Below are positions 10,677-19,811 of a stretch of 64,000 nt of DNA, in pieces; the first letter of the stretch is position 1; every line of letters begins with the position of its first letter. The notes under the pieces are model-generated. The model did not search any database. It was not told the origin of the DNA and worked only from the letters and a program-made list of their open reading frames with translations. The DNA is from Actinomycetes bacterium (GTDB lineage Bacteria > Actinomycetota > Acidimicrobiia > Acidimicrobiales > Microtrichaceae): assembly GCA_024222295.1 (NCBI GenBank), contig JAAEPF010000034.1, positions 124,001 to 188,000 on the forward strand, in the 5' to 3' direction. The position numbers were made by a program, and so were the translations under genes.

Positions 10677-11393
10677 ATGACTGACACGGAGGAAGACACC
10701 CCCCAGGCACAGGATCCTCCCTCGCGGCCACGCGCCCTCACGAAGGCCGCCATCGCGCTGGTGATCGGAGGAGTTCTCGCGATGGTGTTGCCCGGCCTGC
10801 TGCGGGACGGGGTTTGTGGCCTGGTCAGCTGCGCAGACGTCACGCCCGAGGTGGCGGTCGGGCGACCCGAAGGCACGGGCTTGGCGGTAGTGGTTCCCGA
10901 AGATGCCGCCGGCGAACTCGGCTCGCTGCGGCTCTTCGAGATCACCGGCTCGGAGGAGACCTCGCGGGAGGATCCGGTGATCCCCGGCACCTGGGTCGTG
11001 CAGAGAACCGACCCGGATGCACTGCCAACGGTCGTGCCTTTCGGTGAGGAGCCCGACGGGTTCGAGACGCTCACCGAACTCGACGCCGAGCCCACGGCAG
11101 GTCTGTGGGTGATTGAGGCCTCCTTTGGCTGCGCATCCACACTCGTCAGGTTCGACCCGCAGGAGCTCGACCCCGGCTTCGTGACCACCGGTGACGAGCC
11201 CGTCACGATCGGGGATTTCGAGCGCGATGCGCGGGGATCCCTGCGCTGCGCCACCGATGCGCCCGGTTGGCAGCGCTGGCTGTTCGCTCTCGGCGCCGCC
11301 GCCGCTGCTGTCGGCGCGGTGCTGGGCATAGTCGTCGTGTTCCGCTCGCCGGTGCGCGATGACCGCGACTGGTACGACGACGAGCCGATCTGA
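10677..11393 (+). CDS. Two-TM membrane protein with extracytoplasmic domain, unknown function
   Basis: A 238-residue protein with a short acidic/proline-rich N-terminus, a transmembrane helix at about 21-41, an acidic domain of ~150 residues with three or four cysteines (GVCGLVSC; 'FGCAST'; 'LRCAT'), a second helix at about 200-222 and a charged tail. Topology suggests the middle domain lies outside and may be disulfide-bonded. No family recognised. TAGCAT lies 9 nt upstream of the ATG, consistent with a leaderless transcript. It converges with pcm. Confidence 0.75.
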   Translation: MTDTEEDTPQAQDPPSRPRALTKAAIALVIGGVLAMVLPGLLRDGVCGLVSCADVTPEVAVGRPEGTGLAVVVPEDAAGELGSLRLFEITGSEETSREDPVIPGTWVVQRTDPDALPTVVPFGEEPDGFETLTELDAEPTAGLWVIEASFGCASTLVRFDPQELDPGFVTTGDEPVTIGDFERDARGSLRCATDAPGWQRWLFALGAAAAAVGAVLGIVVVFRSPVRDDRDWYDDEPI

Positions 11394-11413
11394 ACCCCAG
11401 CCAGGGCGCGGCT

Positions 11414-12085
11414 TCAGTCGTCGGGTGTGGGCCCCGGAACCAGCGGCACAAAGGCGACGAGCCCCAGGTCCTCTTCGTCGAATGTTCCGTCTCGGCGCGT
11501 GATTCTGAGCAGGTGCTGCGACCGACCCTGCCTCCCAACCGGGATCACGAGGCGCGCCCCGTCAGCGAGCTGGGACAGCAGCGCCTCGGGGACCTCGGTC
11601 GCAGCTGCAGTCACGACGATGGCGTCGTACGGCGCTTCGTCCGGCCACCCCTCGGTGCCGTCGTGGTGCACGACCTCCACGTTGTCGAAGCCGGCGGCGG
11701 CAATGGCGCCAGCTGCTTGCTCGGCCAGGCTCGAGTGGCGCTCGAGCGACACGACCTGTTCGGCGATGGCCCCGAGCACCGCGGCGCCATAGCCAGATCC
11801 GGTTCCAACCTCGAGCACCCGGGACGTGTCCGTGATGCCGGCGGCCTCGGCCATCAAGGCAACCACGTATGGCTGGGAGATCGTCTGGCCGCGGCCAATC
11901 GGAAGTGGATGGTCGGCATACGCGGAGTCGCCCTGCCAGTCAGCCACGAACAGCTCACGGGGAACTGTGCGCATCGCATCGATCACCCTCGGATCGCGCA
12001 CACCACGGTCGAGCAGTGTTCGCCTGACCATCCGCTCGCGGCGGGTCCGCAAGGCGTCGGCCTGGGAGTCGGCCTCATCGACCAT
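11414..12085 (-). CDS. pcm: Protein-L-isoaspartate O-methyltransferase
   Basis: A 223-residue SAM-dependent methyltransferase that methylates isoaspartyl residues in damaged proteins so they can revert to aspartate. Family motifs: 'VPRELFV', 'GRGQTISQPYVVALM' (the PIMT-specific substrate loop) and the SAM-binding 'VLEVGTGSGYGAAVLG', followed by 'YDAIVVTAA' and 'GARLVIPVG'. Length is normal (about 210-220). It is downstream of the SDR-fusion gene on the same strand with a 28-bp gap, so possibly cotranscribed. Confidence 0.93.
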   Translation of the reverse strand: MVDEADSQADALRTRRERMVRRTLLDRGVRDPRVIDAMRTVPRELFVADWQGDSAYADHPLPIGRGQTISQPYVVALMAEAAGITDTSRVLEVGTGSGYGAAVLGAIAEQVVSLERHSSLAEQAAGAIAAAGFDNVEVVHHDGTEGWPDEAPYDAIVVTAAATEVPEALLSQLADGARLVIPVGRQGRSQHLLRITRRDGTFDEEDLGLVAFVPLVPGPTPDD

Positions 12086-12113
12086 GCTGCCCGGTCTACC
12101 AGTTCTGTGCCGT

Positions 12114-13757
12114 TCAGGACTGGGCGGTCAGCAGGTCACGCATTGCCTGTGCGGCCTCGGCGCCCACGAGGCGGTCGAGAAGCATCCACACGGGGTTGGT
12201 GCGTGGGGAGAACATGGCGGCGCGGTTGCGGCGGTCGCGTTCGCCCGGGTCCTGCCACGCGGCGTCTGCCCCGGCTGCCGCGGGAAGGCCGTTGGCCATG
12301 AGCCGGAGCCACTGGTCGAGGTAGGCGTCGGCGACAGTTGCGAGCTTGCGCAGGTCGTCGGGCTGCACGATCGCGGCGGCCATCCAGGGTGAACGGATCG
12401 ACCACTGGAGCGGGCCGAGTGACGGTACGGGCATCACACCCGGCTGGCCGAGCGCCTCCGAGCGGATGTCGGTGAGCGGGCCGTAGACCGCCTCGGTATA
12501 GTCGAGGCTGGCGCCGAGGTCGAGGCGCGGAGCGAGGTCGAGGCCGAAATGGAAGGTGCCGTCGGTGTTGGGACTGATGGCCGTGTCGACGAAGAAGTGC
12601 GGAATGGCACTGTCGGCAGGTGTGAAGGCATACACCTGGTGGGTGTCCATGCCGAACAGCTCCACCGACATCGCGCTCTGCACCACCCGGAGGCCGTCGT
12701 TGCGGGTGAACACGCGGAACTCGCCGATGCGCTCACCGTCGAGCGGACCGCCGATCGCCTCGAGCGGCAGGAGGGCGTCGCCGTCGTCGCCGGTCTCCTC
12801 AGTGAGTCCGAGGTCAGAGATGATGCGACCGAGCAGGCCGTGCACGATCTCGCGGCCGGTGTGGTCGAGCGGCGGGGTCTCCGGCGGCGGAGGGGCCTGT
12901 CCTTCCTCGGGCAGAGACTCGACTTCGGTGTGCTCGAGGGTGAATCCAGTTGCGAGGAGCGCGTCCACCGACACCGGCTTGGTCGGGGCCTTCAGCTCGT
13001 TGCGGTATTCGAGGGGTGGCAGGCCGTCCAACTCGCAGAGCTTGTCGAAGAAGGGCTGCATCGGAGGCGCGACCTCGGGGTGGGTGAGGTTGAAGGTGCC
13101 GACGATGCGGTTCTCGAGCGCGAAGCGCACAGCGCCCACCACGTCCAGCATGTGCACCCGGTAGAACAACGCCTCGTCGTGGAATGGCACGGACCCGCCG
13201 AGCACCTGGTGGGCCATGCGGATCTTGTCCATGATCGGCGGGTCGTCGCCGCCGGTGATGTCGGCACACCGGAAGATGGCGGTGCGGTCCTCGGCTTCGC
13301 TGCGGTAGGTGCGCTCGGCCAGCTGGAACATCGCCGGGCTCGGGTCGTCGGACTCGGTGAGGGGCGAGCCCTCGTCGATCAGGTCTAGGTGATTGGCGGC
13401 GTCGCCGTACACCGACAGCGACGACAGCATCACCAGGTACGGTTTGCCGGGCACGGCGGCTACAGACTCGGCCGTGTCGACGAGGACCTGGCGGTAGGTG
13501 CGCTGGCGCTGCTCGACGGTCATGGCCTGCTGGGCCGAGGGGCCGGCTGCGATCACGATCGCATCGGCTCCTTCAGCAGCCGCGGCAACTGCCTCAGCGT
13601 CGCCACCGGTGAGCACCGCAACGTCGTCGCAGAACTCCTTGAGCGCCTCGACCTTGCCGGGCGTGGTCGTGGTGCCGGTGACATGGTGGCCCCCGTCACG
13701 GAGCTGGCGGGCGAGCTCCTTGCCGACGAGCCCACAGCCGATGATGAGTACCTTCAT
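12114..13757 (-). CDS. NAD-dependent epimerase-like domain fused to a C-terminal bilin-reductase-like(?) domain
   Basis: A 547-residue two-part protein. Residues 1-~270 form an extended SDR/NAD(P)-epimerase-like Rossmann domain: 'VLIIGCGLVGKELARQL' dinucleotide motif, 'SSLSVYGD' in place of the usual catalytic region, then 'FRCADITGGDDPP'. A Pro-rich linker (~295-315) leads to a ~220-residue C-terminal domain with 'FRVFTRNDGLRVVQS', 'PHFFVDTAISPNTDGTFHFG' and 'SIRSPWMAAAI'. Its alternation of strands around an SPW loop resembles ferredoxin-dependent bilin reductases and RCC reductase; this is a low-confidence fold guess. The ATG at 13757 is chosen over 13820 because AGGGGAT precedes it by 7 nt and the Rossmann motif begins immediately. 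A carotenoid oxygenase gene lies upstream. Confidence 0.75.
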   Translation of the reverse strand: MKVLIIGCGLVGKELARQLRDGGHHVTGTTTTPGKVEALKEFCDDVAVLTGGDAEAVAAAAEGADAIVIAAGPSAQQAMTVEQRQRTYRQVLVDTAESVAAVPGKPYLVMLSSLSVYGDAANHLDLIDEGSPLTESDDPSPAMFQLAERTYRSEAEDRTAIFRCADITGGDDPPIMDKIRMAHQVLGGSVPFHDEALFYRVHMLDVVGAVRFALENRIVGTFNLTHPEVAPPMQPFFDKLCELDGLPPLEYRNELKAPTKPVSVDALLATGFTLEHTEVESLPEEGQAPPPPETPPLDHTGREIVHGLLGRIISDLGLTEETGDDGDALLPLEAIGGPLDGERIGEFRVFTRNDGLRVVQSAMSVELFGMDTHQVYAFTPADSAIPHFFVDTAISPNTDGTFHFGLDLAPRLDLGASLDYTEAVYGPLTDIRSEALGQPGVMPVPSLGPLQWSIRSPWMAAAIVQPDDLRKLATVADAYLDQWLRLMANGLPAAAGADAAWQDPGERDRRNRAAMFSPRTNPVWMLLDRLVGAEAAQAMRDLLTAQS

Positions 13758-13853
13758 TTCGCGTATCCCCTGTTGTCGCTGGATGTGCGCAGCGGACCGA
13801 CCGTAGTCGGCGCTGTTCATTCGGATCGCCTCGACCGGATGGTGCTGGTGGTG

Positions 13854-15281
13854 CTAGGCGGGGAACCAGTTGGCGTGGAAGCCCGACCCGACGAACTGCG
13901 GCATGCCCACCACGGCCATGGGTCCGTCATCGATGCGGCTGGCCTCGAACACGTGCAGTTCGCCGACAGCCGCGCCGCGGTCATAGGCGAGCGCGAGCAG
14001 CCAACCATCGGCCTCGTCGGACGACGCCGGATCCGGCGCGAACACCGGCTCGCCCACGTACCGCTCGCCGCCGAAGTCCCAGACCTGGCGCTCACCGGTC
14101 TCGGCGTCGTAGCGGGCGACCGAGTCGAATCCGCCGAGATGTGCCTCGGGAAGGCTGTGGGCGGCCATGTAGTCGTAGCGGTTGTAGACGCCGTTGAAGT
14201 CGTCGTTGAACCGGCACATCTCGCCACCAAGGTCGTCGAAGTGCTCCCAGCCGGCCTTGTCCGAGGACCGGTCGATCCAGAACTTCGCGGGCAGGGCCGG
14301 ATCGACCTCGACGGAGGAGCCGTCGCTCTCGTAGCCGAAGTCGACTGCGGTCCACCGCGCACCGCGCAACTCGATGCGGTCGCCGTCGTCCCACGCGTTC
14401 CAGAAGTGCTGCACGTGGCAGACGTCGATGTCGTACCACTTGAGGTCCTCGGCGGTCCCCATGCGGGGCATCACACCGAAGCGGGCACCGTTCTCCGGCA
14501 TCCACTTGGCAACCGGCCCACCGTCGTCGCCCCCGATGTTCATCACGATCGGGGAGTCGAGGAACACCGCGTACTGCTCGGTGATGAGGAAGTCGTGCAT
14601 CATCACGGGTGCCGGCAGGTCGATGTCGACCTTGTGCACGAGGTTGCCGGTGGCGTCGATCACGAAGTACTGGATGAAGGGCGGGAAGGGCGAGTAGCGG
14701 AACGAGAACATCTCGCCCGTGCGCGGGTCGAGGCGGGGATGCGCCGACATCGCAGGCATCACGCCGTCGACCTGGCCGTCGTAGTCGAAGTTGCCGATGG
14801 TCTCGAGGTCCGCGGTCACCTCGGTGGGCAGGCCACCCTCCCACAGGGCGAAGTAGCGCCCGGCGTGGCGGATGATGTGCGTATTGGCCGGGTTCTTCAC
14901 CGGGCCGGCGTCGCCGGTGACCGATTGGTCGGGCCAGTTCGCGATGTCGCCGAGTCCGGGATAGATGCCGTGGCCCTCTCGCATCTCCACGCCGAGGCCT
15001 GCGGTCTGGATCCAGCGGTTGCGGTAGGAGGCCTTGCCGTTGTCGAAGGCGACCTCGTGGAGCATCCCGTCGCCGTCGAACATGTGGTACTCGCTGATCG
15101 GCTCGAACATCGGGTTGGGGCCGTTGCGGATGAAGCTCCCGCGCAGACCTGCCGGCAGCTCACCCTTCACGGTGAGGGCTGGCTCGTCGATCTCGGCACT
15201 CACCGGTTCCCACCCACCGGTCAGGTAGTGGTTGCCGACGTCGTTGGTCACGTGGCTGGTCAGCTCGGATACACGGGTCAT
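13854..15281 (-). CDS. Carotenoid cleavage oxygenase (RPE65/CCD family)
   Basis: A 475-residue non-heme iron dioxygenase of the seven-bladed propeller type that cleaves carotenoid or stilbene-type double bonds. The iron-binding histidines are visible: H181 ('MSAHPRLDP'), H229 ('MMHDFLIT'), H292 ('HVQHFWNAWDD') and H469 in the C-terminal 'FHANWFPA'. The N-terminal 'GSFIRNGPNP' and 'HMFDGDGMLH' are family signatures. Length is normal. The ATG has GGGGGC upstream. It lies 97 bp upstream of the SDR-fusion gene on the same strand, so the two may form an operon. Confidence 0.93.
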   Translation of the reverse strand: MTRVSELTSHVTNDVGNHYLTGGWEPVSAEIDEPALTVKGELPAGLRGSFIRNGPNPMFEPISEYHMFDGDGMLHEVAFDNGKASYRNRWIQTAGLGVEMREGHGIYPGLGDIANWPDQSVTGDAGPVKNPANTHIIRHAGRYFALWEGGLPTEVTADLETIGNFDYDGQVDGVMPAMSAHPRLDPRTGEMFSFRYSPFPPFIQYFVIDATGNLVHKVDIDLPAPVMMHDFLITEQYAVFLDSPIVMNIGGDDGGPVAKWMPENGARFGVMPRMGTAEDLKWYDIDVCHVQHFWNAWDDGDRIELRGARWTAVDFGYESDGSSVEVDPALPAKFWIDRSSDKAGWEHFDDLGGEMCRFNDDFNGVYNRYDYMAAHSLPEAHLGGFDSVARYDAETGERQVWDFGGERYVGEPVFAPDPASSDEADGWLLALAYDRGAAVGELHVFEASRIDDGPMAVVGMPQFVGSGFHANWFPA

Positions 15282-15380
15282 GGCGCCCCCACGGCAGTTC
15301 GGCTCGCGCGTGTGCGCGAGCGCCTCAGATTAACAGCGTTCACTTGGTGATGTCCCGGCGAGGCCGGCCGCAGACCGCAC

Positions 15381-17744
15381 CTACTGGCGGGCCATGGCAA
15401 TCTTGAGGCGCTCTTCGGGCGTGATGAGGTGATCCGCGTCGTCGGCGTCGTCTCCGAGGTCGATCTGCACCCACCGCACGATGCCGTTGAAGCTGCTGTC
15501 GCCGGGCGCGTAGTCGTCGCTCACAGCGGTGCCGGTGTCCTCGCCGAGGTCGGTCGTCTCATCCGCGGAGTACACGTTGGGCACGGTCGCCTCGACCCTG
15601 CCTGTGCCGACCTGGTCACCGTCGACGTACAGGCGCACATCGCCGCCCTTGCCGAGCCCACCGCCGTCGTAGTCGAACTCCATGCGTACCTGGTGCTCGC
15701 CTGGCTCGAGTGTGTGATCCGCGTACGTCTTGTACTGGTCCAGGCCCAGCATGTTGTGGCAGTACGCAGGCTTGCCCTCGTGCACGTACAGCGACCAGCC
15801 CGCGTACTGGCCGCCCTGGGCGATCAGCACACCCTCGGCGCCACCGTCTGGCACGACAACCTGTGCGGTCACTGCGTGCGACTTGTTCTTGACATTGACA
15901 ACGCTCGACTCGGACAGGCGCTTCATGCCACGGAACAGCAGCTGCGAGTTGCCCTCGATCAGCAGCGGGCGGCCGGCCAGGTCGCTGTTGAACCGCTCGA
16001 CGCGTCGGTCATCGAGTGGGAACACGCCGTACCGCGTGCCCTCGATCATGAACAAGCGCTGCAGTTCTGCCAGCTTGTCGGGGTTGTCCGCCGCGATGTC
16101 GTGGGCCTGGGTCCAGTCGTCGGGTGCGTACAGCTCCCAGGTGTCCTGGGATATCGGTGGTGTTTCCTCGGCCAGCAGCCACGGTGTGCTGTGGCGGGTC
16201 ACGGCGGTCCATCCCTCGTGGTAGATCCCGCGGTTGACGAACATCTCGAAGTACTGCGTGCGCCGGGTGTCGTCGGCCCCTGCCTCGTCGAACGAGTACG
16301 CCATGTCGACGCCATGCAGGGGCATCTGCGCGACACCGTTCACCTCCTGGGGCTCGGGAAGCCCGGCCGCGGCCAGCACGGTGGGAGCGACGTCGATTAC
16401 GTGGTGGAACTGGTTGCGCACCTCACCGCGTGACTCCATGCCGGCAGGCCAGTGCACCACCGTGCCGTTGCGGGTGCCGCCCCAGTGGGAGGCCACCTGC
16501 TTGGTCCACTGGTAGGGCGTGTCCATGGCGTGTGCCCAGCCGACGGCGTAGTGGTTGAACGCCTCCGGGGTGCCGAACGCGTCGATGCGCTCGGCCATGA
16601 ACTCGGCGGTCTCCACACCGATCACACCGTTGAGCGACAGCAGCTCGTTGTAGGTGCCGTTGGGTGTGCCCTCGGCGGATGCTCCGTTGTCGCCGATGAT
16701 GTAGTACACGATCGTGTTGTCGAGCACGCCGAGGTCGTCGACGGCGTCGACGAGGCGGCCGAGGTGGTGGTCGGTGTGCTCCAGGAATCCGGCGTACACC
16801 TCCATCTGGCGTGCGAGTACGGGCTTGAGGTCATCCGGCGTCTCGTCCCAGCCGGGTATCTGCTCGTGGCGCTCGGTCAGCTCGGCGTCGGGAGGAATGA
16901 CTCCCAGTTCCTTCTGGCGGGCGAAGGTGCGCTCGCGGGTTGCGTCCCAGCCGTCGTCGAATGCGCCGCGATACTTCGCAGACCACTCCTCGGGCACATG
17001 GTGCGGGGCGTGGGTGGCTCCGGGCGCCCAGTACATGAAGAAGGGCTTGTCGGCCATGAGGGCCTTCTGCTGGCGGACCCACTCGATCGCATGGTCGGTC
17101 ATGTCCTCGGTGAAGTGGTAGCCCTCCTCGGGGGAGCGGTCCTGCTCCACGGGCACCGTGTCCTCGTAGATGGCGGGGTAGTACTGGTTGGTCTCGCCGC
17201 CGATGAAGCCGTAGAAGTGCTCGAAGCCACTACCGGTGGGCCACTGACGGAACGGACCCATCGGGCTGGTCTCCCACACCGGCACCTCATGGCACTTGCC
17301 GAACTGGGCGGTCGAGTATCCGTTGAGCTTCAGTGTCTCGGCGAGCGGTGCCGCGGAGTTCGGGCGGATCGAGTTGTAGCCAGGAGCAGAGGTGGCCATC
17401 TCGGTGATGCCGCCCATGCCCACGGCGTGATGGTTGCGGCCTGTAAGCAGCGCCTGACGGGTGGGGGAGCACAGTGCGGTCGTGTGGAAGCGGCTGTACT
17501 TCAGGCCCTGCTGGGCGAGCCGCTCGGCGGTTGGCGTGTTGACCGGACCACCGAAGGCCGAGGATGCCCCGAAGCCGCAATCGTCTATCAGGGCGATGAT
17601 CACGTTGGGCGCGCCCGCCGGGGGACGGAGCGGCTCGATCGGAGGAAAGGTCGACTCGGGATCCTTGGCGTCGAACGTGATGTCACCTGCGTACGGGCGA
17701 TCGGGGATCGGCAACACGACCCGACTCTGGTCGACTTCACTCAT
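15381..17744 (-). CDS. Arylsulfatase (type I, formylglycine-dependent) with C-terminal beta domain
   Basis: A 787-residue sulfatase with catalytic motif CSPTR at residues 92-96 (Cys converted to formylglycine by a maturase not encoded here), metal-binding 'LIDDCGFG' (D54, D55) and 'GDNGAS' for the late Asp/Asn ligands. The N-terminal ~560 residues form the alkaline-phosphatase-like fold; the last ~200 form a beta-rich, LamG-like region ('GGQYAGWSLYVHEGKPAY', 'DVRLYVDGDQVG'). This is the layout of PAS-type arylsulfatases. No signal peptide is evident, so it is probably cytoplasmic. A GAGGAG site precedes the ATG. It is a paralogue of the 39419-41707 gene. Confidence 0.94.
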   Translation of the reverse strand: MSEVDQSRVVLPIPDRPYAGDITFDAKDPESTFPPIEPLRPPAGAPNVIIALIDDCGFGASSAFGGPVNTPTAERLAQQGLKYSRFHTTALCSPTRQALLTGRNHHAVGMGGITEMATSAPGYNSIRPNSAAPLAETLKLNGYSTAQFGKCHEVPVWETSPMGPFRQWPTGSGFEHFYGFIGGETNQYYPAIYEDTVPVEQDRSPEEGYHFTEDMTDHAIEWVRQQKALMADKPFFMYWAPGATHAPHHVPEEWSAKYRGAFDDGWDATRERTFARQKELGVIPPDAELTERHEQIPGWDETPDDLKPVLARQMEVYAGFLEHTDHHLGRLVDAVDDLGVLDNTIVYYIIGDNGASAEGTPNGTYNELLSLNGVIGVETAEFMAERIDAFGTPEAFNHYAVGWAHAMDTPYQWTKQVASHWGGTRNGTVVHWPAGMESRGEVRNQFHHVIDVAPTVLAAAGLPEPQEVNGVAQMPLHGVDMAYSFDEAGADDTRRTQYFEMFVNRGIYHEGWTAVTRHSTPWLLAEETPPISQDTWELYAPDDWTQAHDIAADNPDKLAELQRLFMIEGTRYGVFPLDDRRVERFNSDLAGRPLLIEGNSQLLFRGMKRLSESSVVNVKNKSHAVTAQVVVPDGGAEGVLIAQGGQYAGWSLYVHEGKPAYCHNMLGLDQYKTYADHTLEPGEHQVRMEFDYDGGGLGKGGDVRLYVDGDQVGTGRVEATVPNVYSADETTDLGEDTGTAVSDDYAPGDSSFNGIVRWVQIDLGDDADDADHLITPEERLKIAMARQ

Positions 17745-17849
17745 CTGGGGACTCCTCGGCGCCTCGTCATTCCCGCGTGGCTGCGGGTGGTTCAGGGATG
17801 CTTATCAGAGCTGTCCGCCCAGTGGACCGCGAACCCCCGGCCGCACCGC

Positions 17850-19103
17850 TCACCGAGACGTTTGGAGCCGCACCGGCATGCGTGTGAGGCCATTCATCAG
17901 GCACGATTCCAGTGGCTCGACCTCGCCTGCCCGTTCCCAGGTCGGGAAGCGTTCGAGCAGCTCCTCGAACATCACCTGCGCCTCCATCCGGGCGAGCGCG
18001 GCGCCCAGGCAGTGGTGTTCGCCGATGCCGAACGCGAGGTGCCGGTTGGCGTCGGCCCGCGACGCGTCGAAACGGTCGGCACTGTCGCCGAAGACCACCT
18101 CGTCGCGGTTGGCCGACCCGTAGAACAGCACGAGGTAGTCACCTTCGGAGATCGCCGTGCCGCCGACCGTCGTGTCGGCGGTGGCGCACCGCACGAAGCT
18201 GCGCACCGGTGATACCCAGCGCAGCATCTCCTCGACGGCCACCGGGATTCGCGACAGGTCCTCGGCGAGCCATACGCGCTGGTCGGGATGCTCCGCCAGT
18301 GCCCGTGCTCCGCCGGCGATCAGATTGCGTGTGGTCTCGTTGCCGGCGACCAGCAACGTCATCAGGAACATGAGCAGGTCGTCCTCACTGAGCCGCTCAC
18401 CGTCGATCTCGGCATCGAGCAGCAGCGTGATGATGTCGTCGCGTGGACTGGACCGATGTTCCTCGACCCGCACGCCCAGGTATGCCCAGAGCTCGGCGAG
18501 GTGTTCGGCAGATTGCTCGTCTCCGCCACCTCCGCCGACCTCGATGATCGAGTCGGACCACTGGCGGAACATCGCCACGTCATCACCGGGGACACCGATC
18601 ATCTCGGCGATCACGAGCATCGGAAGCGGCACCGCCACCTGCTCGACGAAGTCGACCTCGCCGGTTGGGTCGCAGGCGTCGAGCGTTGAGCGTGCGATCT
18701 CGCGGATCCGGGTCTGCAGGTGCTGAACGTAACTGGGCTTGAAGGCGCTGGTGACGAGCCGGCGGTGCCGGATGTGCTCGGGCGGATCCATCTCGAGGAT
18801 CGTGTTCGCGCTCTCGATACCGGCGGTGTGCAGTTCCATGCCCTCGCGCGCCACAGGAATCTGGAACATCAACAGGCCGCGGGCTGACGAGAAGAGTCGG
18901 GGCGCCCGGGACACCGCGCGGATGTCCTCGTGGCGGGTTATGCACCAGAACTGCCCGTCTTCGTACCAGTGCACCGGATCGTCTGCCCGAAGGCGGGCGA
19001 ACGCGGTGTCAGGGTCGCGCTGGTAGAAGTCGGCGGTTTCGGGTGCGAAGTCCGCAAGCCTCATGCCCTTGCCCTCCAGGGTCGTCGGCGTCTGCCCGGC
19101 CAC
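17850..19103 (-). CDS. Cytochrome P450
   Basis: A 417-residue soluble bacterial P450. Heme-thiolate loop 'FGIGEHHCLGAALAR' (Cys365), I-helix 'LLVAGNETTRNLI', K-helix ExxR in 'VEEMLRWVSPV' (motif region) and an 'FGSANRDE'-type meander are present. It monooxygenates an unknown hydrophobic substrate; no ferredoxin gene is adjacent. The start is GTG at 19103, set by a near-perfect Shine-Dalgarno (AAAGGAGG) about 6 nt upstream; longer in-frame extensions to 19310 are rejected. It sits between the sulfatase and the F420-type reductase on the same strand. Confidence 0.94.
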   Translation of the reverse strand: MAGQTPTTLEGKGMRLADFAPETADFYQRDPDTAFARLRADDPVHWYEDGQFWCITRHEDIRAVSRAPRLFSSARGLLMFQIPVAREGMELHTAGIESANTILEMDPPEHIRHRRLVTSAFKPSYVQHLQTRIREIARSTLDACDPTGEVDFVEQVAVPLPMLVIAEMIGVPGDDVAMFRQWSDSIIEVGGGGGDEQSAEHLAELWAYLGVRVEEHRSSPRDDIITLLLDAEIDGERLSEDDLLMFLMTLLVAGNETTRNLIAGGARALAEHPDQRVWLAEDLSRIPVAVEEMLRWVSPVRSFVRCATADTTVGGTAISEGDYLVLFYGSANRDEVVFGDSADRFDASRADANRHLAFGIGEHHCLGAALARMEAQVMFEELLERFPTWERAGEVEPLESCLMNGLTRMPVRLQTSR

Positions 19104-19275
19104 CGTATTCCTCCTTTGGTGGGCGGGCCGCGATCGGCGTGTGAGGCTCCGGTGGTGACCGACGAGATACAGCGAGCGATTACCGGCACGAGGCGCTGGC
19201 GCCGCTGTTGCCCGAAGCCGACGATGCGCTGCGGGAGGTGCGCGACTGGCTCGATCGTCTCGCGGTCTTGCGAGG

Positions 19276-19731
19276 TCAGGAAACGGGGTCGACCCGGACA
19301 ACGGCGGCATGTTCGGCCACCACGGCGCGCTGGGCTTCGGTCAGCCCGGCCCTGCGGCTGTACTTGAACCCGCCGAGCTGGCTTCCCATCCACGGCAGTC
19401 GTTGCAGCGTGGCGTCTACCCGCTCGAAGAACTCAGGGTCATCGGGCGTCACCAGCACGCCGCACACATCGACCTGTTCCTTGTGGAAGGTGAGTCGTGC
19501 CGGCCATGGTTCGCGGAAGTTCTTCCACCAGTTCTTGGCTTCTGGCTTGGAGAGCAACACGATCGTCGAGTCACCGTCGCGCTGGTGGCCCACCGGGATG
19601 GTGTACCTGCGCCCGCTGGATCGGCCTTCGTACTCGAGCACCATGAGTCCGCGTGTGGCCGGTCCACCAATTGGTGAGCGGAGCAACCAGACCACCAGCC
19701 GGTTGGCTGGGGTGAACAGGTCGTTCAGCAT
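19276..19731 (-). CDS. Deazaflavin (F420)-dependent nitroreductase family protein
   Basis: A 151-residue protein of the split-barrel Ddn/FDOR group: 'LVLEYEGRSSGR'-type segment, 'PVGHQRDGD' and 'NWWKNFREPWPARL' are characteristic of family members that bind F420 and reduce quinones or nitro compounds. The start is ATG at 19731 or 19737 (MVMLNDLF); the 5' end abuts the 3' end of the tRNA-Arg gene, leaving no room for a leader. Expression is therefore probably by read-through from the tRNA promoter followed by tRNA 3' processing. Confidence 0.85.
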   Translation of the reverse strand: MLNDLFTPANRLVVWLLRSPIGGPATRGLMVLEYEGRSSGRRYTIPVGHQRDGDSTIVLLSKPEAKNWWKNFREPWPARLTFHKEQVDVCGVLVTPDDPEFFERVDATLQRLPWMGSQLGGFKYSRRAGLTEAQRAVVAEHAAVVRVDPVS

Positions 19732-19738
19732 CACCATG

Positions 19739-19811
19739 CGCCCCCGGCAGGATTCGAACCTGCGACGCACGGTTTAGGAAACCGACGCTCTATCCCCTGA
19801 GCTACGGGGGC
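19739..19811 (-). tRNA. tRNA-Arg (CCU anticodon)
   Basis: A complete cloverleaf is readable on the minus strand: acceptor GCCCCCG pairs with CGGGGGC, D-arm GCTCAGGGGATAGAGC, anticodon stem-loop with loop TTCCTAA (anticodon CCU), T-arm GCAGGTTCGAATCCTGC and discriminator G. It is 73 nt; CCA is not encoded (CAT follows). It decodes AGG. Confidence 0.96.

Noticed and set aside
13389-15350. Plus-strand ORF of 653 codons
   Set aside because: Shadow of the SDR-fusion and carotenoid oxygenase genes; Val/Gly/His-rich composition without motifs.
16452-18212. Plus-strand ORF of 586 codons
   Set aside because: Antisense to the arylsulfatase and P450 genes, both with clear catalytic motifs.
19739-19811. 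tRNA-Arg as an integration site for a mobile element
   Set aside because: No integrase gene and no second copy of the tRNA 3' end was noticed in the window.
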